Source: Syntrophomonadaceae bacterium
GTDB taxonomy: Bacteria; Bacillota_D; Dethiobacteria; DTU022; UBA8154
Direction of reading: 5' to 3'
DNA: 5,232 nucleotides
NCBI GenBank assembly: GCA_007120815.1
Contig: SKMY01000149.1
Coordinates: forward strand, 1-5,232
The notes under the pieces are model-generated. The model saw nothing but the letters and a program-made list of their open reading frames with translations. It was not told the origin of the DNA and ran no database searches. Of this stretch, positions 1 through 4,997 are shown in pieces (position 1 is the stretch's first letter; the number at the start of each line of letters is the position of its first letter). Both the position numbers and the translations under genes were made by a program.

Positions 1-88
1 AAACCCTTGCAATAATTTGAAATATTTTTATAGAAATTAATCTGTTAACTTTAAGGTGCGTAACTTCGGTGTTTTTGGCATAGAATTT

Positions 89-131
89 AACGATATAACA
101 CACCGTCCTTGGAGCGGTGTGTTATATCGTT
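89..131 (-). terminator. Long perfect hairpin downstream of the superoxide dismutase gene, probable terminator
   Basis: Two 17-nt arms (89-105 and 115-131) are perfect reverse complements around a 9-nt loop. The hairpin starts about 43 nt after the sod stop codon, where a terminator would be expected. On the minus strand it is followed by TTAAATTCTA, which is only moderately T-rich, so it does not match a classic intrinsic terminator well. The lower half of the stem is AT-rich and the top is GC-rich. It may end sod transcription, stabilise the 3' end of the mRNA, or serve a convergent gene to the left. The structure is seen directly; the role is inferred. Confidence 0.55.
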
Positions 132-174
132 GCCATATTATTTACAGCTTCTGCAGCTCATTAAAGAAGTATGC

Positions 175-771
175 TCATTTTTTTGCGGCGGAAAAACGAG
201 TATTCACATCATCCCAGTTAACAAGGTTCCACCAGGCCTCGACGAAGGCAGGCCGCTTATTTTGGTACTGAAGGTAATAAGCGTGCTCCCAAAGATCGAT
301 AACCAGTAAGGGGGTCACTCCCCACTGGGTTAAGTCCTGGTGTTTTTCCGAAGCGAGAATTTCCAGCTTGTCAAACAGGGGGTTCCAGCAAAGCAGGGCC
401 CATCCAGAGCCTTCAACCGTAATAGCGGCAGCGGAAAACTGCCCTTTAAAGGCATCAAAACCTCCAAAATCGGTTTCAATTTGCTGTGCAATTTCCCCTT
501 TAGCAGGTCCTCCGGCATTGGGAGCCATATTTGTCCAAAAGATGCTGTGCAAAATATGCCCCGATCCGTGAAAAGCCAGTTCCCTTTCCCAGTGCTTGAC
601 TAGAGAAAAGTCATTTTTTTCCCGGGCTTCCTTTAGCTTGGCTTCGGCATTGTTCAAGCCGTCAACATAGGCCTTGTGATGGGCGTCGTGGTGCAGGCGC
701 AGGGTTCTTTCTTCGTAGTGGGGCTCGAGAGCATCATAAGCATAAGGTAAATCCGGTAGTTGGTGTTTCAT
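175..771 (-). CDS. sodA: Superoxide dismutase, Mn/Fe family (Mn-type signature)
   Basis: This enzyme converts superoxide to hydrogen peroxide and oxygen in the cytoplasm. The 198-aa product is full length for the family and opens with LPDLPYAYDALEPHYEE, the classic N-terminal SOD motif. The four metal ligands are visible: His27 (LHHDAHH), His75 (HILHSIFW), and Asp159 and His163 in DLWEHAYY. Tyr35 matches the active-site tyrosine. Gly71, four residues before His75, together with Gln145 (KHQD) in the C-terminal half is the arrangement of Mn enzymes. Fe enzymes usually carry the glutamine four residues before the second ligand. The residues do not exclude a cambialistic enzyme. The stretch HWERELAFHGSGHIL resembles SODs of spore-forming Firmicutes. 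The ATG at 769-771 has a GGAGGA site 9 nt upstream (781-786). The gene appears monocistronic, with its own promoter and a hairpin downstream. Confidence 0.97.
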   Translation of the reverse strand: MKHQLPDLPYAYDALEPHYEERTLRLHHDAHHKAYVDGLNNAEAKLKEAREKNDFSLVKHWERELAFHGSGHILHSIFWTNMAPNAGGPAKGEIAQQIETDFGGFDAFKGQFSAAAITVEGSGWALLCWNPLFDKLEILASEKHQDLTQWGVTPLLVIDLWEHAYYLQYQNKRPAFVEAWWNLVNWDDVNTRFSAAKK

Positions 772-819
772 GTGAATACATCCTCCAATCTAATTTCATT
801 ATTTCATAATTATATTTCC

Positions 820-847
820 ATTATAACACAAATAATAAAAAAATTAA
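820..847 (-). promoter_or_regulatory. Promoter of the superoxide dismutase gene (extended -10)
   Basis: Read on the minus strand, a perfect TATAAT (820-825) is preceded by TGT (826-828), giving the extended -10 form TGnTATAAT. A weak -35 (TTAATT, 842-847) lies 16 nt upstream, after a T-rich stretch that could act as an UP-like element. A transcript would start near 813, leaving a leader of about 40 nt before the ATG. Extended -10 promoters tolerate poor -35 boxes, so this is a credible housekeeping promoter. Confidence 0.7.
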
Positions 848-871
848 GCGCCAAATTAATGTTCGGGCGAT

Positions 872-903
872 CAAAAGAAAAAAGGCCGGCATAATAGCCG
901 GTC
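872..903 (-). terminator. Intrinsic terminator of the Kal-like gene
   Basis: On the minus strand a CCGGC-TATTAT-GCCGG hairpin (plus positions 886-901, with a further G-C pair at 884/903 beyond a mismatch) is followed by CCTTTTTTCTTTTG. This GC stem plus U-run is a textbook rho-independent terminator. It sits about 70 nt after the stop codon of the Kal-like gene and upstream of the sod promoter, so it separates the two transcription units. Confidence 0.85.
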
Positions 904-971
904 CTTGCTTTTATAGCAATCTCCAAGTCTGTGCCACTTGTATTTCTAAAAAGAATCACTGTCGTTTTATA

Positions 972-1358
972 TCACGATGACGATCGCTGCTTATTCTTTG
1001 TTACCACAGTCGTTCCGACCGCCCTGGCAACCACTAATTTTTCTTCTAAAACATCGGCGGAAGAAGCAAAAGGAGAGCCGGTATTTGTAATGTATTTTTT
1101 TGCCTCGAATTGCATTTTGCGGGATGTATTGCCCCGCTGAACAATTTCACCCTCTATCTCAAGAAAATCTCCCGCATAAACAGGTTGTAAAACTTCAATG
1201 TTCTCATAGCCTACCAGGAGTCCTTCGTCACCGTCGCTCCGTATAGCTAGTTCTGTCGCCACGTCGCCGAAAAGCCCGATCACGTAAGCACCCGGAGCTA
1301 ACCCCCCGGCATAGTGAACGTCTTTTTCCGAAACCCTCAGCCTTAACTGGGCCTTCAA
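972..1358 (-). CDS. kal: Hotdog-fold protein, 3-aminobutyryl-CoA ammonia-lyase (Kal) family
   Basis: Kal removes ammonia from L-3-aminobutyryl-CoA to give crotonyl-CoA in the coenzyme A-dependent lysine fermentation pathway. From the chosen start the product is 128 aa, the usual length of this single-hotdog family, and opens MKAQLRLRVSEKD. Family-type segments are HYAGG (15-19), LFGDVATEL (29-37), DGDEGL (42-47), PVYAGDF (59-65), GEIV (70-73) and GNTSRKMQFEA (76-86), with a conserved KQR near the C-terminus. I recognise the family from memory of these motifs. The start is a TTG at 1356-1358, because GGGAGGG (1365-1371) lies 6 nt upstream; a TTG further upstream (1374-1376) overlaps that site and lacks one of its own. 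None of the other lysine-fermentation genes (kamA, kdd, kce) is in the window, so the real substrate may be another beta-amino or hydroxyacyl-CoA. An acyl-CoA thioesterase or hydratase is the alternative. Confidence 0.82.
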   Translation of the reverse strand: MKAQLRLRVSEKDVHYAGGLAPGAYVIGLFGDVATELAIRSDGDEGLLVGYENIEVLQPVYAGDFLEIEGEIVQRGNTSRKMQFEAKKYITNTGSPFASSADVLEEKLVVARAVGTTVVTKNKQRSSS

Positions 1359-1364
1359 TAAAAG

Positions 1365-1371
1365 CCCTCCC
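1365..1371 (-). promoter_or_regulatory. Ribosome binding site that fixes the TTG start of the Kal-like gene
   Basis: GGGAGGG on the minus strand, 6 nt before the TTG at 1356-1358. It falls inside the longest open frame (which runs to a TTG at 1376), so the longer start would place the ribosome binding site within the coding region. The shorter protein also begins where the Kal family normally begins. Confidence 0.75.
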
Positions 1372-1403
1372 TTCAAGTTTTTATTAACAATACTGACACT
1401 AAA

Positions 1404-1432
1404 ATCATATCGTGTATGAAAAAGATGGTCAA
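1404..1432 (-). promoter_or_regulatory. Sigma-A/70 type promoter of the Kal-like gene
   Basis: On the minus strand, TTGACC (1427-1432) and TATGAT (1404-1409) are separated by exactly 17 nt; each box matches the consensus at 5 of 6 positions. The predicted transcript start near 1397 gives a leader of about 39 nt. The promoter lies between the stop codon of the ankyrin remnant and the Kal-like gene, so the gene can be expressed independently of the TRAP operon. Confidence 0.75.
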
Positions 1433-1441
1433 GCCCTATAA

Positions 1442-1617
1442 TTAGTCGACTGCTCCATATTCTCGCAGCAGATCAGCCACTTCGGAATAACCTCCCTAAC
1501 AGCCCCTTCAAGAGCCGTGAAACCATCTTTATCTTCTAAGTTGACGTCGGCGTTATTTTCCAACAACACCCTAAAAACTTGTTCTGGCCTAGAGAAATCC
1601 CAACAATCGGGGAAGTG
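1442..1617 (-). pseudogene. Frameshifted C-terminal remnant of an ankyrin-repeat protein
   Basis: A minus-strand frame with no recognisable start codon or ribosome binding site reads EQVFRVLLENNADVN followed by LEDKDGFTALEGAVRE, from about 1584 down to about 1492. This is the end of one ankyrin repeat and the beginning of the next. The frame then breaks, and the -1/+1 shifted frame continues YSEVADLLREYGAVD and stops at TAA (1442-1444), completing the repeat. Restoring one G in the GG run at 1491-1492 would join the two parts as VREGYSEVADLL, matching the ankyrin pattern GxxxVxxLLxxxGA. The open frame continues upstream to an in-frame TAA at 1618-1620, so its first ten or so codons overlap the 3' end of dctM, where ankyrin similarity fades. 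The remnant is about 58 codons, fewer than two repeats. It is most likely the tail of a larger gene lost when dctM came to lie here. A sequencing error at the G run could explain the frameshift but not the missing N-terminus. Confidence 0.75.
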
Positions 1618-2887
1618 TTAAAGAAATTGAAGGGAAAAGCGTAACTAAAATAATTAATGGCAGATGCCCCAGGCACATGAGTATTACGGATGGCACAACA
1701 TACTCTTCAAGCGACAACTTGCCCACTCCACCGGCCATATAAAGCAGTGGTGCAACAGGTGGTGTAACATTTCCCAGGCCCAAAGTTACCCCAACAATCC
1801 CTGCAAAATGTAACGGTTCTATTCCTGCTGCAGTTGCAACGGGCAAAAGTGTAATCCCTGCTACAACCGAACCGGACACATCGTCCATCAGCATGCCTAT
1901 CACGATTAGAAAAACGTTTAAAATGAGCAAAACAAGATAAATATTAAGAACATCTGCAAAAAGGTTAATTAAAGCGCGATGCACACCCGCTTCAAGCATG
2001 ATACGGCTCAGCATGCCTAACGCAAAAAGCACAAATATAATCGAACCTGAAACCAGGCCTGATTCAAACAAAGATTGAAGCGTATTTTTAACCGTCAAAC
2101 CCCGGTAAATAAAGAAACCAACAACAAGAGCAAATATGACTGCAGCTGCGGCTGCTTCTGTTGGCGTATAAATGCCCGCATAAATACCGCCCACCACAAA
2201 GATCGGCAAAATGATTGCCGGGAATGAGCCAACGGTTGTTTTAGCAATTTTCGTCGTTTGGTCCTTAAAGCTTATTTTAGGGGGCGTCTGCACATTTTTA
2301 AACCGTCTAACGGCAAAGGCATTAATAATGACATATAGACCAGCAAGCATAACACCTGGGACTAAGGTGGCTGTAAAACATGCGATAACGGATAGCCGGG
2401 TCACTAGAGCAAAGGCGATCATTGGAATAGATGGAGGAATAAGCAACGTTAACATGGATGAAACCGCTACCAGGGATGTTGCATAACTCCGTGGATACCC
2501 CTCTTGTTCCATGCGCGGTATCATGATTTTACCTATCGCCCCTATTGCCGAGGCACCACTACCCGATATCGCTCCAAAAAGCATGCATCCTACCACGGTC
2601 GTAAACCCTGCCCGGCTTTTCATCCTGGTCAGCACAATATTCACCCAATTTAGAAGTCTGTCTGAAATACCTCCAATTTCCACCAATCCACCGAGCATAA
2701 TGAACAAAGGAAGGGCTAACAAGGGAAAGCTCATGATATCAACGATACCAAAAGACAAGACCATCCTTGGGTCCATACCGATGTGAAACGTAATGAGAAA
2801 AGCACTGACCAGGAAAGCGAATCCGACAGGCACTCCAAATAATAATAACAATATCCCCAGTAGTATAAGCAAAAGAATGACTTCCAA
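1589..2887 (-). CDS. dctM: TRAP transporter large permease subunit DctM
   Basis: DctM is the large integral membrane subunit that forms the ion-coupled transport path of a tripartite ATP-independent periplasmic (TRAP) transporter. From the chosen start the protein is 432 aa, typical for DctM, and hydrophobic throughout with about 11-12 membrane segments. Conserved segments include FGAISGSGASAIGAIGKIMIP (104 onward), the IPPSIPMIAF loop (149-158), GGIYAGIYTPTEAAAAAV (232-249) and LGNVTPPVAPLLYMAGG near 371-387. The start is a TTG (2885-2887), giving the usual DctM opening LEVILLLILLGILLLLFGVP read with initiator Met. AGGAGG (2897-2902) lies 9 nt upstream. A GTG at 2965 would add 26 charged, non-membrane residues and has no ribosome binding site. 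The gene follows dctQ by 78 nt. The C-terminus (LPRLLGFL) looks like a natural DctM end, although the stop abuts the ankyrin remnant. Confidence 0.95.
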   Translation of the reverse strand: MEVILLLILLGILLLLFGVPVGFAFLVSAFLITFHIGMDPRMVLSFGIVDIMSFPLLALPLFIMLGGLVEIGGISDRLLNWVNIVLTRMKSRAGFTTVVGCMLFGAISGSGASAIGAIGKIMIPRMEQEGYPRSYATSLVAVSSMLTLLIPPSIPMIAFALVTRLSVIACFTATLVPGVMLAGLYVIINAFAVRRFKNVQTPPKISFKDQTTKIAKTTVGSFPAIILPIFVVGGIYAGIYTPTEAAAAAVIFALVVGFFIYRGLTVKNTLQSLFESGLVSGSIIFVLFALGMLSRIMLEAGVHRALINLFADVLNIYLVLLILNVFLIVIGMLMDDVSGSVVAGITLLPVATAAGIEPLHFAGIVGVTLGLGNVTPPVAPLLYMAGGVGKLSLEEYVVPSVILMCLGHLPLIILVTLFPSISLTLPRLLGFL

Positions 2888-2896
2888 TTTTTCATG

Positions 2897-2902
2897 CCTC
2901 CT
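2897..2902 (-). promoter_or_regulatory. Ribosome binding site that fixes the TTG start of dctM
   Basis: AGGAGG on the minus strand, 9 nt before the TTG at 2885-2887. An ATG between them (2893-2895) is in a different frame and too close to the site, so TTG is the better initiator. Confidence 0.75.
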
Positions 2903-2965
2903 CTTGATAAACTCTCGGTTATGAAAGCATCTCCAAGGGCGTTCTAAAAACCGTGAAATATACAC

Positions 2966-3475
2966 TTACTGCTGAATGTCAAACGGCGATTGCTCCTTTA
3001 CTTGACCGGGTCCTCGCAGTAGTGTCAACACAATACCTTCGACACAAAATATAATCGTAAGCACTAAACCAACAATTAAGCTAGCATGGGCATAAGCGTA
3101 TGTCCAACCTGAAGCAGTAAATACCCTGCCTGCCCCATAGGACCAGGTCGCAAACCGGGTAAAATGCCAAAGCATAAAAAAGCTAACTCCGGCCATAATG
3201 AGAAAAGTCAATGTTTTTATCACCATAATGGCTTTTTCGTTCTTGATGAATACCGCATATAACCCACCCGAAATATGATCGCCGCTTCGGGTTATATAGG
3301 CCATGCTTAGAAAATAAAACCAGACGGCAACGATTCTAATGAACTCTTCTGCACCATAAATGGGTTTGTTAAAGATGTACCTCATAATGACCTCTGATCC
3401 CATTCCAAAAATCATGATAATTGATGCGATAATGACCAGGGTTTCGATGATTCTTATTGCACTATTTTTTTTCAT
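2966..3475 (-). CDS. dctQ: TRAP transporter small permease subunit DctQ
   Basis: DctQ is the small four-helix membrane subunit that pairs with DctM and helps dock the solute-loaded DctP. The 169-aa product has four hydrophobic segments, roughly 10-30, 45-65, 85-105 and 125-150. The DctQ signature MRYIFNKPIYGAEEFIR (31-47) is present, followed by a second-helix region ending in RSGDHI. The start is the ATG at 3473-3475, with AAGGAGG (3484-3490) 8 nt upstream. The frame is open for 56 further codons upstream, but that stretch has no membrane or signal character, contains the repeated hairpin element and would bury the ribosome binding site. It lies between dctP and dctM, as in standard dctPQM operons. 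The gap to dctP is long (243 nt), which suggests separate control of the receptor and the permease. Confidence 0.93.
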   Translation of the reverse strand: MKKNSAIRIIETLVIIASIIMIFGMGSEVIMRYIFNKPIYGAEEFIRIVAVWFYFLSMAYITRSGDHISGGLYAVFIKNEKAIMVIKTLTFLIMAGVSFFMLWHFTRFATWSYGAGRVFTASGWTYAYAHASLIVGLVLTIIFCVEGIVLTLLRGPGQVKEQSPFDIQQ

Positions 3476-3483
3476 TTGCAGCA

Positions 3484-3490
3484 CCTCCTT
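3484..3490 (-). promoter_or_regulatory. Ribosome binding site that fixes the ATG start of dctQ
   Basis: AAGGAGG (within CAAAGGAGGTG) on the minus strand, close to a perfect anti-16S match, 8 nt before the ATG at 3473-3475. It rules out the longer open frame as the real gene. Confidence 0.85.
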
Positions 3491-3519
3491 TGATTCAAAA
3501 AGGTATTGGCAAACCAGAT

Positions 3520-3610
3520 AAAAAGGGGAACTCCCCAACAGGCACCCGGGGTTGGCGGATAGACTCAATCGGTCTTTTAAAAAGGCCATTCCTTCCACCA
3601 GGCACCCCGA
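3520..3610 (-). repeat. Duplicated GGGTGCCTG...CCTTTTTA element with terminator-like hairpins between dctP and dctQ
   Basis: Two imperfect copies of a roughly 32-nt element lie about 60 nt apart (3579-3610 and 3520-3551). On the minus strand both read GGGTGCCTG, then a G-rich patch, then CCTTTTTA. The promoter-distal copy contains GGGG-AGTT-CCCC followed by TTTTT, a short terminator-like hairpin. The promoter-proximal copy has a weaker AAGG-AATGG-CCTT hairpin followed by TTT. In the distal copy, CCAAC just upstream can pair with GTTGG, which would compete with the terminator stem. Partial termination here would give more dctP than dctQM, but that is inference. The GGTGCCTG core also recalls interspersed intergenic repeats of some Clostridia, so a degraded mobile repeat is the alternative. 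Confidence 0.5.
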
Positions 3611-3687
3611 GCGACTGCTGTAGGAGCTGTTCATTAGATTCATATTTCAGTCAGCAGACTACTTGTTACTCATCTTCTCAATATAAG

Positions 3688-3718
3688 CCGGGGCGGTGCT
3701 AAAGTACTTAACCCCTGG
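3688..3718 (-). other. Hairpin immediately after the dctP stop codon
   Basis: On the minus strand, CCaGGGG (3712-3718, one bulged A) can pair with CCCCGG (3688-3693) around an 18-nt loop that itself contains the palindrome AAGTACTT. There is no T-run after it, so it is not an intrinsic terminator. Hairpins at this place in binding-protein operons commonly protect the receptor mRNA from 3' decay; that role is inferred here. Confidence 0.4.
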
Positions 3719-4786
3719 TTAGTCAGCGATCTCAAGGCCAAATTCTTCTGCCTTTTCAAAAAAGATTTTCATCGTTTCCTCGCCCAGGGCCTCTCTAAAG
3801 TAATTCCACTCCCCTGCGCGACCTAATGCGGCAAATCTTTCACGTTCTGCCGGGTCAATCGTATATACCTCCATGTAATCCCTACATTGATCCAGCCAGT
3901 ATTGTTCTTCTTCTTCTGCGACCTCCCATGCCCAATCAAGTGATATATTGATGGCTTCTGTCACAATATCCTGGTCTTCTTGTGACATGCTGTTCCACAA
4001 GTCTAAATTCATGTAGTACAACCAGGCTTCAGAGTTGTCATATGTTTGCAGATAGTAATTCAGCGCATCGCGCATTTCGTAGACCTCAATGGAAGGGGCA
4101 AAGCTTCTGCCATCAACAACCCCTGTTTGCAGCGCAACAAACGTTTCAGCAAGCGGAATCGGCGTTGCCGCAAAACCGATGGATTCGTAACGCGCGACGC
4201 CGGACCTAAAGCCCGGGGTCCGCAATTTTACGCCTTGAGCTTCTTCCACCGTGGTTATTTTTTTGTCTGTAAAGGCCAGGTGACCGAACCCTGTAGGCAC
4301 AATGCCCAGGAATTTCATGCCGTTATCTTCTGCTATCTCCGCCAACAAAGGCAGTTTCCAGCCATCAGGAGGGAAAAGCGCCTCATAAATTTGGTCCCAA
4401 CTGTCATACAGAAAACCGATATAAACTAAGTCCCACCTGGGGTCATACGCAGAGTCCGGACAGCTAAATACAATGGCTTGCGACCCCATCATGACATTCT
4501 CGATTTGCTCAGGATAATCGCCCAGTTCTGAACCGTAGCGCACGTCAACAGTAATCCTACCGTCCGAAAGCTCGTTAACCTTTTCAGCAAACAAGTCCCC
4601 TGCCTTGCTGACAAAATGATCGGGCGGGTAAATGGTACCCATCCGCCAGTTATAGGTAGGACCTTCAGCAGCACCATCACCAGGTTGATCCGCAGGCGCT
4701 GGCGCATCGGGTGAACCGCAGCCCACAAAAGCAATTAAACCAATAATCAATACACCGATCGCTACAAACAATAACTTTCTTTTCAT
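3719..4786 (-). CDS. dctP: TRAP transporter solute-binding lipoprotein DctP
   Basis: This is the extracytoplasmic receptor of the TRAP system. It binds a solute, usually an organic acid, and delivers it to DctQM. The 355-aa product begins MKRKLL, then a hydrophobic helix (5-22) ending FVGC, so Cys23 is the likely lipidated residue, followed by an Ala/Pro/Asp-rich linker (24-44). The mature domain opens YNWRMGTIYPPDHFVSKAG and contains VNELSDGRITVDV. The binding core includes GVKLRTPG with Arg189, the arginine that in this family contacts the substrate carboxylate, then the TPIPLAETFVALQTGVVDG segment (208-226). The usual DGxENP-type motif is replaced by DGRSFAP. The ATG at 4784-4786 has AGGGGG (4795-4800) 8 nt upstream. 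It is the first gene of the operon. The substrate is not predictable from the sequence, though a carboxylate is likely. Confidence 0.95.
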   Translation of the reverse strand: MKRKLLFVAIGVLIIGLIAFVGCGSPDAPAPADQPGDGAAEGPTYNWRMGTIYPPDHFVSKAGDLFAEKVNELSDGRITVDVRYGSELGDYPEQIENVMMGSQAIVFSCPDSAYDPRWDLVYIGFLYDSWDQIYEALFPPDGWKLPLLAEIAEDNGMKFLGIVPTGFGHLAFTDKKITTVEEAQGVKLRTPGFRSGVARYESIGFAATPIPLAETFVALQTGVVDGRSFAPSIEVYEMRDALNYYLQTYDNSEAWLYYMNLDLWNSMSQEDQDIVTEAINISLDWAWEVAEEEEQYWLDQCRDYMEVYTIDPAERERFAALGRAGEWNYFREALGEETMKIFFEKAEEFGLEIAD

Positions 4787-4852
4787 TCGACAAACCCCCT
4801 GTTTTGAAATAGTAATCTATTTGTTTGGAAAGAATAGCTGAGTCAATAGCCC

Positions 4853-4893
4853 TTTCACCGTTTACATTAGCCCCTTTGTATAACGTTTACATT
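4853..4893 (-). promoter_or_regulatory. Two cre/LacI-family-like operator copies upstream of dctP
   Basis: The 10-mer AATGTAAACG occurs twice on the minus strand with a 25-nt period (4884-4893 and 4859-4868), each copy preceded by a G-run. The second copy reads TGTAAACGGTGAAA (4853-4866) and matches the Gram-positive catabolite element TGWAANCGNTNWCA at all but one position. The first reads TGTAAACGTTATACA (4877-4891), an imperfect palindrome around AACGTT with one extra base. A TTGACT hexamer (4841-4846) that could be a -35 box lies just downstream, but no convincing -10 follows it. CcpA or a local LacI-type regulator could bind here; this is inferred. Confidence 0.45.
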
Positions 4894-4964
4894 TCCCCCT
4901 TCTCTTTTCACTGGATACAAATGTCTTTGTGCTATACCTTTCCCTCCTTTCTTAGATAAATAGA

Positions 4965-4987
4965 GTCGACTTGTATTTACAGTCGAC
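4965..4987 (-). terminator. Hairpin terminator after the amidohydrolase gene, possibly bidirectional
   Basis: Arms GTCGACT/AGTCGAC (4965-4971 and 4981-4987) surround a 9-nt loop, starting 10 nt after the amidohydrolase stop. On the minus strand it is followed by CTCTATTTATC, moderately T-rich. On the plus strand it is followed by CCGTTTTTT (4988-4996), a clear T-run, so it could also stop leftover transcription in the plus direction. It separates the amidohydrolase from the dctPQM operon. Confidence 0.55.
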
Positions 4988-4997
4988 CCGTTTTTTG

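Noticed and set aside
7..34. Plus-strand promoter-like pair TTGCAA and TATAGA with 16-nt spacing
   Set aside because: No plus-strand gene or RNA structure follows, and the region is AT-rich enough to produce such matches by chance.
56..603. Plus-strand open frames over and beside the superoxide dismutase gene
   Set aside because: They lie opposite the sod gene or overlap its terminator hairpin, show no family motifs and lack ribosome binding sites; they are shadows of the minus-strand gene.
2893..2895. ATG upstream of the dctM TTG as an alternative start
   Set aside because: It is out of frame with DctM and only one nucleotide from the ribosome binding site.
3476..3643. 56-residue N-terminal extension of DctQ
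   Set aside because: It would place a near-perfect ribosome binding site inside the gene, has no membrane or signal character, and includes the duplicated hairpin elements.
4814..4846. Complete sigma-70 promoter for dctP built on TTGACT (4841-4846)
   Set aside because: At 16-18 nt spacing no acceptable -10 hexamer is present; the closest (TAGATT) is 21 nt away. The true dctP promoter remains unidentified.
4870..4955. Small open frame upstream of dctP after an AAAGGAGGG sequence
   Set aside because: The nearest possible start (TTG) is far from the ribosome-binding-like sequence, and the 17-codon frame crosses the operator repeats.
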